Assembly: GCA_002363095.1 (NCBI GenBank)
Contig: DEWC01000048.1
Location: 1-22,820, forward strand
Length of the DNA: 22,820 nucleotides
Direction: 5' to 3'
Source of the DNA: Ruminococcaceae bacterium UBA3220
GTDB lineage: Bacteria; Bacillota; Clostridia; Oscillospirales; Acutalibacteraceae
Position numbers and translations under genes: made by a program. Under the pieces are notes generated by a model that worked only from the letters and a program-made list of their open reading frames with translations, searched no databases and was not told where the DNA came from. Below, piece by piece: positions 8,238 through 16,342 of the stretch. Each line of letters starts with the position of its first letter. Position 1 is the first letter of the stretch.

Positions 8238-9383
8238 TTATTTATCCTTGTTTGCACTGCGCGAAATTGATAAAACAATTCCCATTTCGGCAAGCAAGAT
8301 TATAAGGGACGAGCCTCCGTAACTGAAAAAAGGAAGACTTATTCCCGTGTTTGGTATCGTATTTGTAACGACCCATATATTAAGCATAGCCTGTAATCCT
8401 ACCTGGAAGGTAAGTCCTATACCTAAAAGCATTCCGAATTTATCCTCGGCGCGCATTGCTATACTGAATCCGCGCCAAATCAGCAATGCAAATCCCGCGA
8501 TTACGAGAAGTGCTCCTACCAACCCCAGTTCTTCACAAATAATCGAGAATATGAAGTCGTTATGCGGTTCCGGGACCCATAGGTATTTTTGGCGCGACTG
8601 CCCGAAGCCTCTGCCGAGTATTCCGCCTGAGCCAATGGCGAGAAGGGATTGAATTGTTTGAAAGCCCTCTCCCTTTGCGTCAAGCCACGGGTTATGCCAG
8701 TATTTAATACGGCTGCTGCTGTACCCGATAATATTTGAATTTAAAAAGAGAACAGCACCCAGAGAGCCGCCGCCGGCGAGAGTAAGCGCAAGCAATTTAC
8801 TCATTCCGCCTATAAACATCAGCACAAATCCAATCACCAAAATAAGAACCGTTGCCGAAATATGCGGTTCGCGGAAAACCGGAAAAGCAATTCCGGCAAG
8901 AAGCGCTCCGAGCAAGGCGATAAATTTGAAATTGTGCATTTTTTCCTGATTTATCGAAATGAGATGTGAAAACAGAAGAATAATCGCAAACTTTCCAACC
9001 TCTGACGGCTGGAAACTGAATGATTTTACGGCAATCCATCTTTTTACCCCTACTTCATCGGACATTGGCGGCAAAAAGAGAACAAGAACAAGCAAGAAAA
9101 GCGAAAAACCGTAAATCCAAATCGACAATTTGCTTAAAATGTGATAGTTGATTTTTGAAACAAACAGCATCACCGCAACGCCTATTACGGCAAAAATCAA
9201 CTGTTTTGAAATAAATTTATAACTGTTTCCGAATCTTTCGTATGCATACGCGTAACTGGAGGAGAACAACATGACAAGCCCGAATACAAGCAAAAAAAGA
9301 ACGCATATAAGAAATCCGTTATCAAGTCTTCCTTCTTGCCAGAATTGATGACGCTTTTTTCTTTTTACTTTACCGTTCGCCAT
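8238..9383 (-). CDS. ftsW: FtsW/SpoVE-family lipid II polymerase
   Basis: A SEDS-family glycosyltransferase that polymerises lipid II together with a class B PBP. The 381-residue protein has a basic N-terminus (KVKRKKRHQ) and about ten membrane helices. Family motifs are visible: GVKRWI followed by FQPSEVGKFA in the middle, the EELGLVGA segment, and TNTIPNTGISLPFFSYGGSS near the C-terminus. The frame remains open 25 codons upstream and overlaps mraY, but the ATG at 9383 has a consensus AAAGGAGG (spacing about 8) and MANGKVK at the start, so the shorter form is called. In a dcw position it is most likely the vegetative FtsW; the sporulation paralogue SpoVE cannot be excluded from sequence alone. 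Confidence 0.93.
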   Translation of the reverse strand: MANGKVKRKKRHQFWQEGRLDNGFLICVLFLLVFGLVMLFSSSYAYAYERFGNSYKFISKQLIFAVIGVAVMLFVSKINYHILSKLSIWIYGFSLFLLVLVLFLPPMSDEVGVKRWIAVKSFSFQPSEVGKFAIILLFSHLISINQEKMHNFKFIALLGALLAGIAFPVFREPHISATVLILVIGFVLMFIGGMSKLLALTLAGGGSLGAVLFLNSNIIGYSSSRIKYWHNPWLDAKGEGFQTIQSLLAIGSGGILGRGFGQSRQKYLWVPEPHNDFIFSIICEELGLVGALLVIAGFALLIWRGFSIAMRAEDKFGMLLGIGLTFQVGLQAMLNIWVVTNTIPNTGISLPFFSYGGSSLIILLAEMGIVLSISRSANKDK

Positions 9384-9421
9384 TTTTATTCCTCCTTTGA
9401 GCAATGATAGTTTATCGGCGT

Positions 9422-10447
9422 TTATCCGAACCGCACGAGTATAAACATCAGGATACAACCTATTAAAGTCAGTATAGAAAACAGTAATACCACCGATTGT
9501 TCATGCCAACCGCTCATTTCAAAGTGATGATGAAGCGGAGCCATTTTAAACAGGCGCTTTTTAGTACGCTTATAATAAGCGACCTGAAGCATTACCGAAA
9601 TTGCTTCAACAAAATACATTATTCCCGCCAACAACAACAGTATCGGACGGTTTATTCCAAAAGAAATCGCAACAACCATTCCACCTAAGAACATTGAGCC
9701 GGTGTCGCCCATAAACACCTTTGCGGGATACGCATTCCAAACGATAAATCCGGCGCAGGCACCGGCAAGCGCTGCGGATAACGCGTTTGTAGAATAGCTT
9801 GAAGCCATATTCGCGCCTGTGATAAGCATAAACGCGCAGGCAACAATAAGGGTTACGCTTGAAGCCAGTCCGTCAAGCCCGTCGGTTAAGTTGACGGCGT
9901 TTGTAAAGCCGTAAATGAACATAAGCGCGATTGGCCAGAATAACAACCCAAATCCTTTTGAAATATCCAAATCCCCGTAAAAGGGAATAAATGTATCCTT
10001 GACTCCGCAAGCCCAAAGAGTTAACAGATATGCGCCCGAAACAAAAAGTTGCATAAAAGTTTTCTGCTTTGCGGTAAGCCCGAGATTTCGCTTTTTAACG
10101 ACCTTTATGTAATCATCGATAAAGCCTATCGTCGCCATCAAAAGCGCCATAACTATTCCCGCGATTACGGTTCCGGTTCGTCTTAAATCCTTAAATTCGC
10201 CGAACATCTTTCCGCCGTTTAAAGCCGAAACAGTGAAGGCACACAAAAAAGCAAAAATCACGCCGAGCACCAGCATAATACCGCCCATAGTAGGAGTGCC
10301 CTGCTTCTTTTTATGCCATTTAGGCCCGATATCAAGTATTGTCTGCCCGAATTTAAGTTTATGCAAAAAAGGGATTATTATGTATCCTGACAAGGCAGTT
10401 ACGAGAAACGCAACTGCCGCCGCAATTACCGGCATATATTTGTCCAT
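9422..10447 (-). CDS. mraY: MraY, phospho-MurNAc-pentapeptide transferase
   Basis: MraY transfers phospho-MurNAc-pentapeptide from its UDP carrier to undecaprenyl phosphate, making lipid I, the first membrane step of wall synthesis. The 341-residue polytopic protein has all active-site blocks: FIDDYIKV with D111-D112, NAVNLTDGLDGLA (184-195), the magnesium ligand aspartate in MGDTGSMFLGG (D248), and the HHH motif of APLHHHFE (306-308). GTPTMGG near residue 50 is also typical. The ATG at 10447 follows GGCGGTAAGGATA. It starts 14 bp after murE. In many Firmicutes murF or murD sits next to mraY; here neither does. Confidence 0.98.
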   Translation of the reverse strand: MDKYMPVIAAAVAFLVTALSGYIIIPFLHKLKFGQTILDIGPKWHKKKQGTPTMGGIMLVLGVIFAFLCAFTVSALNGGKMFGEFKDLRRTGTVIAGIVMALLMATIGFIDDYIKVVKKRNLGLTAKQKTFMQLFVSGAYLLTLWACGVKDTFIPFYGDLDISKGFGLLFWPIALMFIYGFTNAVNLTDGLDGLASSVTLIVACAFMLITGANMASSYSTNALSAALAGACAGFIVWNAYPAKVFMGDTGSMFLGGMVVAISFGINRPILLLLAGIMYFVEAISVMLQVAYYKRTKKRLFKMAPLHHHFEMSGWHEQSVVLLFSILTLIGCILMFILVRFG

Positions 10448-10461
10448 TATCCTTACCGCCT

Positions 10462-11886
10462 TTACTTATTTCTTAAAGCCTCGGCAACAACTTCTCTTTC
10501 ATCAAGGTGAATTGTTCCGGTTTTTAATATCTGATATGTTTCGTGCCCCTTGCCTGCCAACACTATTATATCATCTTTTTGAGCAATTGAAACGGCATAT
10601 TTTATTGCTTCGACACGGTTCTCTATCACCTTTACGGGAACAAAGGAGCCTTTTGTGCCTTCAAGTATATCCTTAATTATCATATCCGGATCTTCGGTTC
10701 TGGGATTATCGCTTGTAACTATAACATAATCGGCGTTTCTGACGGCAATATCACCCATTAAAGGCCGCTTTGTTTTATCGCGGTCGCCACCGCAACCGAA
10801 TAAAACAATCAAGCGGTTTTTGGGGCATTCTTTAAATGTTGAAAGAATATTTTTAAGACCGTCCGGAGTGTGCGCATAGTCGATAATTACGGTAAAATCA
10901 CGATTTGTCGGCACAACCTCAGCCCTGCCCTTAATGCCTTGCAAGGATTCAATGCCTTTTGTTATATCATCAATATCTATTCCGAGTTCCAACGCCGTAA
11001 CGGCTACCGCCATAGAATTAAAAACAGTGAATTTTCCGCCGGTGTTTACCGAAATGTGATTTATAAAATTGTTGCCGACAAGTTCGTATGAAACGCCGTC
11101 GGGACGATAGTTAATTCCCTTTGCGCTAAATGTCGAATTATCATTATCCGAATAGGTTACCACCCTGCAAGTAAGCCCTTGCAACAGCTGCTCGGCATAT
11201 TGGTCGCTGCTGTTTATAATCGCAGTTTTGCACATAGTGAACAGTTTTTTCTTCGCAAGAAGGTAATTGTCCATCGTTTTATGGTAATCAAGATGATCGC
11301 GGGTAAGATTTGTAAAAATGGCGGCTTCAAATTCGAGCCCGTAAACTCTGTCCTGATGGAGCGCGTGTGAAGAAACCTCCATAACGGCATATTGACAGCC
11401 GCATTCCACCATTTTTGAAAACATCTCATTCAGTTCAAAAGGGCCCGGGGTTGTATTGTGTGAATCGACAACGGTATCCCCTATCATATTCTGAATAGTG
11501 CCGATAACGCCTACCTTGTAGCCCGCGGTTTCAAGAACGCTTTTCAGCATATAGGTTACCGAAGTTTTTCCGTTGGTTCCGGTAACGCCTACGAGTTTCA
11601 GTTTTTTTGCCGGGTTGCCGAAAAAATTTGCGCACATTTTTGCAAAAGCTCTGTGAGTGTCATCGACAATTATTTGATTTGAAATCCCTAAATCCTTTTC
11701 GCAAATAATAACCGATGCACCGTTTTGAATAGCGTCGCCTGCAAATTTATGTCCGTCAACCGTCGCACCGTCAATACAAACAAAAGCCGAGTTTTTCCCT
11801 GCTTTTTTTGAGTTGCAGGTAATATGGGCGACATCCAAGTCGGCAAATTTGCCCTCGTATCCGTCTAAGAGCTTTTTAATTAACAT
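10462..11886 (-). CDS. murE: MurE, UDP-MurNAc-L-Ala-D-Glu:meso-diaminopimelate ligase
   Basis: A cytoplasmic ATP-dependent ligase of 474 residues that adds the third amino acid of the stem peptide. It has the Mur P-loop GTNGKTS (103-109), the substrate segment NTTPGPFELNEM, NLTRDHLDYH (193-202), a probable carbamylated lysine in the AKKKLF block (211-216), and GKGHETYQ near the end. The DNPRTEDP block (393-400) is the DNPR motif that selects meso-diaminopimelate; L-lysine-adding enzymes differ here, so the wall is predicted to be of the meso-DAP type. The ATG at 11886 follows AGAGGA. It begins 11 bp after the PBP gene stop, which suggests tight co-translation. Confidence 0.97.
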   Translation of the reverse strand: MLIKKLLDGYEGKFADLDVAHITCNSKKAGKNSAFVCIDGATVDGHKFAGDAIQNGASVIICEKDLGISNQIIVDDTHRAFAKMCANFFGNPAKKLKLVGVTGTNGKTSVTYMLKSVLETAGYKVGVIGTIQNMIGDTVVDSHNTTPGPFELNEMFSKMVECGCQYAVMEVSSHALHQDRVYGLEFEAAIFTNLTRDHLDYHKTMDNYLLAKKKLFTMCKTAIINSSDQYAEQLLQGLTCRVVTYSDNDNSTFSAKGINYRPDGVSYELVGNNFINHISVNTGGKFTVFNSMAVAVTALELGIDIDDITKGIESLQGIKGRAEVVPTNRDFTVIIDYAHTPDGLKNILSTFKECPKNRLIVLFGCGGDRDKTKRPLMGDIAVRNADYVIVTSDNPRTEDPDMIIKDILEGTKGSFVPVKVIENRVEAIKYAVSIAQKDDIIVLAGKGHETYQILKTGTIHLDEREVVAEALRNK

Positions 11887-11897
11887 AAAACATTCCT

Positions 11898-14147
11898 CTA
11901 TTCCGTTGCTATATCCGCATTTCCCGAATCAAAGAAACTAACCGTAACCACAGTTCCCCGCGGAACGCTCGTTCCCGCAACAATACTTTGACTTGAAGAC
12001 TTTATATCTGAACGCGCGGCATCGCCGGCGAAAACGACATTAATCCCGGCGCGCGCCGCCGCCGTGTTTACCTCTCCTGCGGTAAGTCCCGTCAAAATCG
12101 GCACATTAACCGCATCATCATCAGAACCGTCTGTATACAGTATTACCGTTCCTCCGCTGTTAATATTCGTGTCTGCCTCGGGGAGTTGTTTGGTAATCTT
12201 TGCGCCGTTGCCGACAATTTTATAAGATAGTTTAAGTTGCGACATCGTGTCGCGTGCTTTTGCCACTTCAAATCCTTTTACATCGGGCACTTTTATTGAA
12301 AGTTTTTCAATCTCTTCCGCCGAATATTGCGGACTGTGCCCCAAATACGGCAAAATATCCTTCATAATTTTTGCGCCGACCGGGGCTGAAATCGCACCGC
12401 CGTAGTATCTTCCCGACATCGGCTCATCAAGCATTACAAATACCGCGATATCGGGATTGTTAATCGGCGCCACTCCGACATAAGAGCCGATATAAAGTGA
12501 ATGTTCACCGGTTGAAATGATTTTTGAAATCTTTTGTGATGTTCCGGTTTTTCCGCCTACTCTGTATCCGTTTACTATTCCGTTTTTAGCACCGTTCTGA
12601 ACAACATATTCGAGAAGTTCTTTTAGCGTTTCGGATGTTTTTCCGGATATAACCTGACGCTTATAGGCGGTAGAAACGGTCTTAACGGTATTTCCGTCGG
12701 CGTCGATTATTTCCTTGGCTATATGAGGCTCAACGAGATAACCGCCGTTTACCGCCGCCGCGGTTATTGTAAGCATATGCAAAGGAGTTATGTTAAAAGT
12801 TTGACCGAACGAGGATGACGCAAGCTCCGTAGGTCCCATTTTATCTCCGCTGTGGAATGTTGGTGTCGCGGCTCCCGGAAGGTCAATTCCGACCTTTTGG
12901 TCGAGCCCGAACGCTTTAAAGTATTTTTGGAAACGGGTTGCGTTCAGCAACTGGCCTATTTGAATAAATGCCGGGTTGCAGGAATTTGACATTGCCTGTG
13001 CAAGGTTTTGGATACCGTGTCCCCTCTTCAAATGACAATGGTAAAGGTTACCGGCGACAGAGTATGTATAATTACAGGAAAAAGTACTGTTTTTATTGAC
13101 AAGGTTTTCTTCCAAAGCCGCGGCGGCTGTAAAGATTTTGAATACCGAGCCGGGCTCATAGGTGTCCGAAACCGCCTTGTTACGCCACTGACGGTTCAAC
13201 AGCTCGCTTTTTACCTTAGCTTTTTCCTCTTCATCGGAAACGGCGTCAACCTTTCCCTGGTCAAGTTCCGAAAGCTTAAACGGCTCGTTCGGATTGAAAT
13301 CTCCGCTCACCGCCATCCCGAGAATTTCGCCGTTTTTCACATTCATTACTATTGCCGTACCGCGTTCGGCAACCTGCTCTTCAGCAACCGCGTCGTCAAG
13401 ATATTTTTCACAGGTATACTGAACATAAGAGTCTATTGATGTTACGATACTGTTGCCTTTTTTTGCTTCCTTCATAGTTTGGTAGGTAAAGGGCATATCG
13501 TTTCCCTTAGCGTTTTTTGCGGCAACAACCCTGCCTGAAATGCCGGTAAGTTCATTGTTGTAATAACTCTCAAGACCTGCAAGCCCCTGATTATCATCAC
13601 CCACAAATCCCAAAACCGTTGAAGCTAATGTATCGTTCGGATAGTATCTTTTTGTCGTTGTATCAAGACCGATGTAATTTGAAATTTTAAGGTCGGAGTT
13701 TTCGGTCATAAATTTACGAATTTTGTCGGCGGCAGACTTGTCAACAGATTTTTTAACTATGACATAATATGTTTTTTTATCGGTTAATTCAAGAATATCA
13801 TCCTTTGACATATCCAATATTTCCGATAATCCGCCGGCTATTTTGTTCTTGATTTTTTTCTTTTCACCGTCTTTGAGATTTTTGAAGTTGTTCGGAGTAA
13901 TATAAACAGTCCACGCAGGCGAAGAGGTCGCAAGAAGTTTCATATTTCTGTCGTAAATATCCCCTCTCGGCGCCGAAAGGAAGGTATCGTAGAGTTGTTG
14001 TTCAGACGCAAGAGTCTGGTATTTTTCGCCTTCAATTATCATTATTTTTGCAAGACTCGCGGTTGATATGACCGATATACACACAATAACAATCAGCAAG
14101 ACCAAAAAAGCCCTGTTTATCATATTTTTATTCGGTTTATGAGTCAA
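11898..14147 (-). CDS. class B penicillin-binding protein with two PASTA domains (PBP2B/SpoVD type)
   Basis: A septal transpeptidase that cross-links new peptidoglycan and pairs with FtsW. From the TTG at 14147 (GGGGG seven bases upstream) it has 749 residues. A single membrane helix (about 10-34) is followed by the PBP dimerisation domain (APRGDIYDRN) and the transpeptidase with SVFK (334-337), SCN (389-391) and KTGT (533-536). Two PASTA repeats close it (about 618-672 and 680-738). The frame extends to another TTG at 14201, but that codon lies inside a hairpin and has no ribosome site; the ATG at 14123 also lacks one. Two PASTA domains resemble vegetative PBP2B, whereas B. subtilis SpoVD has one, so the division role is favoured, though this is not decisive. 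Confidence 0.93.
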   Translation of the reverse strand: MTHKPNKNMINRAFLVLLIVIVCISVISTASLAKIMIIEGEKYQTLASEQQLYDTFLSAPRGDIYDRNMKLLATSSPAWTVYITPNNFKNLKDGEKKKIKNKIAGGLSEILDMSKDDILELTDKKTYYVIVKKSVDKSAADKIRKFMTENSDLKISNYIGLDTTTKRYYPNDTLASTVLGFVGDDNQGLAGLESYYNNELTGISGRVVAAKNAKGNDMPFTYQTMKEAKKGNSIVTSIDSYVQYTCEKYLDDAVAEEQVAERGTAIVMNVKNGEILGMAVSGDFNPNEPFKLSELDQGKVDAVSDEEEKAKVKSELLNRQWRNKAVSDTYEPGSVFKIFTAAAALEENLVNKNSTFSCNYTYSVAGNLYHCHLKRGHGIQNLAQAMSNSCNPAFIQIGQLLNATRFQKYFKAFGLDQKVGIDLPGAATPTFHSGDKMGPTELASSSFGQTFNITPLHMLTITAAAVNGGYLVEPHIAKEIIDADGNTVKTVSTAYKRQVISGKTSETLKELLEYVVQNGAKNGIVNGYRVGGKTGTSQKISKIISTGEHSLYIGSYVGVAPINNPDIAVFVMLDEPMSGRYYGGAISAPVGAKIMKDILPYLGHSPQYSAEEIEKLSIKVPDVKGFEVAKARDTMSQLKLSYKIVGNGAKITKQLPEADTNINSGGTVILYTDGSDDDAVNVPILTGLTAGEVNTAAARAGINVVFAGDAARSDIKSSSQSIVAGTSVPRGTVVTVSFFDSGNADIATE

Positions 14148-14187
14148 GTTTATTCCCCCGCTTCCGAATTCGTCCGATTTATAGTCC

Positions 14188-14218
14188 AAAACGAGAGTCA
14201 AGTCATCTTAACTCTCGT
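14188..14218 (-). terminator. hairpin before the PBP gene, possible weak terminator or attenuator
   Basis: On the minus strand a 12-bp stem with one G-U pair (14207-14218 with 14191-14202) and an ATGA loop ends in a short T run and then GGAC. It lies in the 121-bp gap between the ftsL-like gene and the PBP gene. The T run is too short for a strong terminator, so partial termination, RNA processing or stability control are all possible. Confidence 0.5.
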
Positions 14219-14268
14219 GTTGTTTAAACAGTAAAATATATTATTATCCTTTGAAAATTATGTGCCTG

Positions 14269-14718
14269 TTAATCATTTGAGTTCACGGTGTTTCCGTCGT
14301 TTGTTTCAACGGTATTATTCTTGTTTACGCGAATATATTTGATTTGCGAGCGGTCGCGCTTACGCATACCCATTTCGGTCGCTTCAAGTTCAATGTTAGA
14401 ATATGACAATTGTCTTTCTATCTCGACCTCAAGGGTAGTTTGCTCGTTTTTAAGGGCTTCTATTTGCGTTTTTGTCCGGTTGATTTTTGTGTTAAGCTCA
14501 TTGGTCTTCAATCTGAAATAAATATTACCGCAAAGCAAACCTAAAAGCATGGCGGAAACAAGGAGCGCCGAAACGGTACTTGAAACGCTTTTTGCGGCGG
14601 CTTTTGTCCTCTTTTTCGCTTTGGGCATCTTTACAATATTATCCTCTTTCTTCTCGCGAGGCATAAACATACTGAAATCGTATGCCAAACTATCGTTATA
14701 ATACTTGATATTGTTCAT
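14269..14718 (-). CDS. ftsL: FtsL-like septum protein
   Basis: A 149-residue bitopic protein placed exactly where ftsL lies in dcw clusters, between rsmH and the PBP gene. A basic cytoplasmic segment (KMPKAKKRTKAAAK) leads into one membrane helix (about 48-68), then a predicted coiled coil rich in heptad-like L, I and E residues (about 70-104: LKTNELNTKINRTKTQIEAL). The C-terminus is polar and Asn-rich. FtsL pairs through its coiled coil with DivIC/FtsB and is stabilised by FtsQ. The in-frame ATG at 14727 has AAGGG directly against it, too close to act, while the ATG at 14718 has AAGGG nine bases upstream and is preferred. The identity rests on architecture and position because the family has little sequence conservation. 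Confidence 0.8.
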   Translation of the reverse strand: MNNIKYYNDSLAYDFSMFMPREKKEDNIVKMPKAKKRTKAAAKSVSSTVSALLVSAMLLGLLCGNIYFRLKTNELNTKINRTKTQIEALKNEQTTLEVEIERQLSYSNIELEATEMGMRKRDRSQIKYIRVNKNNTVETNDGNTVNSND

Positions 14719-14730
14719 TTCTTTCATCCC

Positions 14731-15654
14731 TTATTTTATCTTTTGGACTACCCTCAATTTTGCGCTTCGGCTTCTCGGGTTGGAACTGAGCTCATCTTCT
14801 CCGGCGGTAACCGGTTTTCTCGTTATTATCTTTCCTATCGGAGTTTTTCCGCACACGCAAACCGGTAAATCCGGAGGACACGTACAGCCGGTAGCGTATT
14901 TCTTAAACTGTTGTTTTATAATTCTGTCTTCAAGCGAATGGAAGGTTATAACCGCCAGTCTTCCGCCGACCTTCAAAAGCGAAAAGGCGCTGTCAACGGC
15001 GCTTGAAAGTCCGTCAAGTTCGCCGTTTACCTCAATTCTGAGCGCCTGAAAGCATTTTCTTGCAGGGTGCCCTTCCCTTCTGTACGAGCCGGGTACGGCT
15101 GACGCAATTATTTCGGCAAGCTCGGTTGTCGTTTCAACCGGTTGTTCGGTTCGTCTTCGGCAAATAGCGTTTGCAATCTTATATGCAAACTTTTCTTCGC
15201 CGTATTCCCTGAACACCCTTGCCAATTCTTCGAGCGGATATTCATTAACAACCTCACCGGCGCTTATACCCTTTTTGCTCATCCGCATATCAAGAGGCGC
15301 CGTCTTGTGATATGAAAATCCCCTTGAAGCGGTATCAAGTTGATAAGAGGAGACTCCCAAATCCAGTAAAATTCCGTCAACTTCGGAAATATTCATTCTT
15401 TTAAGATTTTTTTCAATGTTGAAAAAATTATCGTTTATTATTTCTGCATTAAATCCGCTTAATCTTTCATTTGCAACCTTAACGGCATCAGGATCACGGT
15501 CAAAGGCAATAAGAAAGCCGTTTTTTAACCTTTTTGCAATTTCTCTTGAATGTCCCGCGCCGCCGACCGTTCCGTCAACATATATTCCGTCGGGCTTTAT
15601 ATCAAGCAAATCTACCGTTTGGTTGAGCAGAACCGATTTATGTTCAAATTCCAT
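14731..15654 (-). CDS. rsmH: RsmH, 16S rRNA m4C1402 methyltransferase
   Basis: RsmH (MraW) methylates N4 of C1402 in 16S rRNA, in the ribosomal P site, using S-adenosylmethionine. The 307-residue protein has the SAM-binding motif VDGTVGGAGHS (26-36), ILLDLGVSSYQLD in the middle, the AARCFQ-type block ARKCFQALRIEVN, and VITFHSLEDRIIKQQF in the C-terminal half. CTCPPDLPVCVCG near the end is a Cys-rich segment common in Firmicutes homologues. The ATG at 15654 begins two bases after the mraZ stop and has no clear ribosome binding site, so translation is probably coupled to mraZ. Confidence 0.97.
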   Translation of the reverse strand: MEFEHKSVLLNQTVDLLDIKPDGIYVDGTVGGAGHSREIAKRLKNGFLIAFDRDPDAVKVANERLSGFNAEIINDNFFNIEKNLKRMNISEVDGILLDLGVSSYQLDTASRGFSYHKTAPLDMRMSKKGISAGEVVNEYPLEELARVFREYGEEKFAYKIANAICRRRTEQPVETTTELAEIIASAVPGSYRREGHPARKCFQALRIEVNGELDGLSSAVDSAFSLLKVGGRLAVITFHSLEDRIIKQQFKKYATGCTCPPDLPVCVCGKTPIGKIITRKPVTAGEDELSSNPRSRSAKLRVVQKIK

Positions 15655-15656
15655 AA

Positions 15657-16082
15657 TTAAAAGTCCAGCGTTTCAACAATTTCCGCAACAGATTCGGGCG
15701 AGTAACGGGCATTTTCTTCGTCCCAAAGCTCTTTGTTCCAAATCTCCAGGTTTGTATCCATACCGATAATGTGCGCCTCCACATCAAGGTTTGCATACTC
15801 CCTTAAAGTTGAAGGAATAAGAATTCTACCCTGGCTATCAAACGAAACCTCAAAGGCGCCGTCATATAAAAAACGCTTTACAACGCTCGCCTTGGCGTTA
15901 GGAAGGCTTCCTATCGCGGAAACAAGGTTGTTCCAGTTTTCGGTAGAATATACGCATAGACATCTCTTTCCGTATATACCACGGCAAATCATAAAGGATT
16001 CACCCAGTTGTTCACGAAGTTTAGAGGGTATGGCAAGCCTGCCTTTTTTGTCAATATTATGCTGATATCCGCCGTAAAGCAA
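15657..16082 (-). CDS. mraZ: MraZ, transcriptional regulator of the dcw cluster
   Basis: MraZ is a ring-forming DNA-binding protein that regulates its own operon. It has two AbrB-like half domains, seen as IDKKGRLAIPSKLRE and SQGRILIPSTLREYA, separated by about 60 residues. The start is a TTG at 16082: it yields MLYGGYQHNID, which lines up with the family start MFMGEYQHTID, and AAGGTGG lies 8 bases upstream. GTG codons at 16094 and 16091 are in frame but sit within or before that ribosome site. The product has 141 residues, close to the usual 143. A promoter at 16176-16204 and a cluster of GTGG repeats (16107-16165) precede the gene, which fits autoregulation. Confidence 0.95.
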   Translation of the reverse strand: MLYGGYQHNIDKKGRLAIPSKLREQLGESFMICRGIYGKRCLCVYSTENWNNLVSAIGSLPNAKASVVKRFLYDGAFEVSFDSQGRILIPSTLREYANLDVEAHIIGMDTNLEIWNKELWDEENARYSPESVAEIVETLDF

Positions 16083-16106
16083 AGTTGCCACCACCTTTTT
16101 GAGAAG

Positions 16107-16165
16107 TTATCCACTTTTTCCACACATTTATCCACATTCTTGGGATTTAATGCCACAATTCCACA
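16107..16165. promoter_or_regulatory. direct repeat cluster: candidate MraZ operators or DnaA boxes
   Basis: Four 9-mers in one orientation on the plus strand: TTATCCACT (16107-16115), TTTTCCACA (16116-16124), TTATCCACA (16128-16136) and AATTCCACA (16157-16165). Read on the minus strand each contains GTGGA, and one further GTGGC lies at 16152-16156. They lie downstream of the mraZ promoter, in the 5' leader. The third copy is a perfect DnaA-box consensus. The GTGG core and spacing near one helical turn also suit MraZ, which in E. coli binds TGGGN repeats spaced about 10 bp apart. Which protein binds cannot be decided here. Confidence 0.55.
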
Positions 16166-16175
16166 CTGTAAATGC

Positions 16176-16204
16176 ATTATAATACATTTTTTTTAAAAAA
16201 TCAA
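16176..16204 (-). promoter_or_regulatory. sigma-A promoter of the dcw operon
   Basis: On the minus strand TTGATT (16199-16204), exactly 17 bp, and a perfect TATAAT (16176-16181). The expected transcript starts near 16169, giving an 87-base leader before the mraZ TTG. It lies just after the two terminators of the preceding operon. Confidence 0.75.
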
Positions 16205-16231
16205 GTGTTTTTAAGAAAAAATGATAAAAAT

Positions 16232-16279
16232 AAAAAAACGAGTGCTCAAAGCGGTAAAACACCGTCCTTAGACACTCGT
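16232..16279 (-). terminator. second intrinsic terminator after ispH-S1
   Basis: On the minus strand an outer 7-bp stem (ACGAGTG with CACTCGT, 16273-16279 and 16238-16244) encloses an inner CGGT/ACCG pairing and is followed by seven T (16232-16238). It backs up the first terminator and shields the mraZ promoter from read-through. Confidence 0.75.
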
Positions 16280-16296
16280 CTTTTCGAATTTAAAAC

Positions 16297-16327
16297 AAAA
16301 AAACGGGCAGCAATAATGCCACCCGTT
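16297..16327 (-). terminator. first intrinsic terminator after ispH-S1
   Basis: On the minus strand an 11-bp stem with two G-U pairs (16317-16327 with 16302-16312), a four-base loop and seven T. It begins 15 bp after the stop codon of the fusion gene. Confidence 0.85.
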
Positions 16328-16342
16328 AATAGATTATCGGTT

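Noticed and set aside
13008..13439. Plus-strand open frame of 143 codons
   Set aside because: It is wholly antisense to the PBP transpeptidase domain, has no ribosome binding site that I can support and no family resemblance.
16107..16136. A replication origin suggested by the DnaA-like boxes
   Set aside because: The cluster is too small, there is no dnaA or dnaN gene nearby and no DnaA-trio or long AT-rich unwinding region next to it; a regulatory role is more likely.
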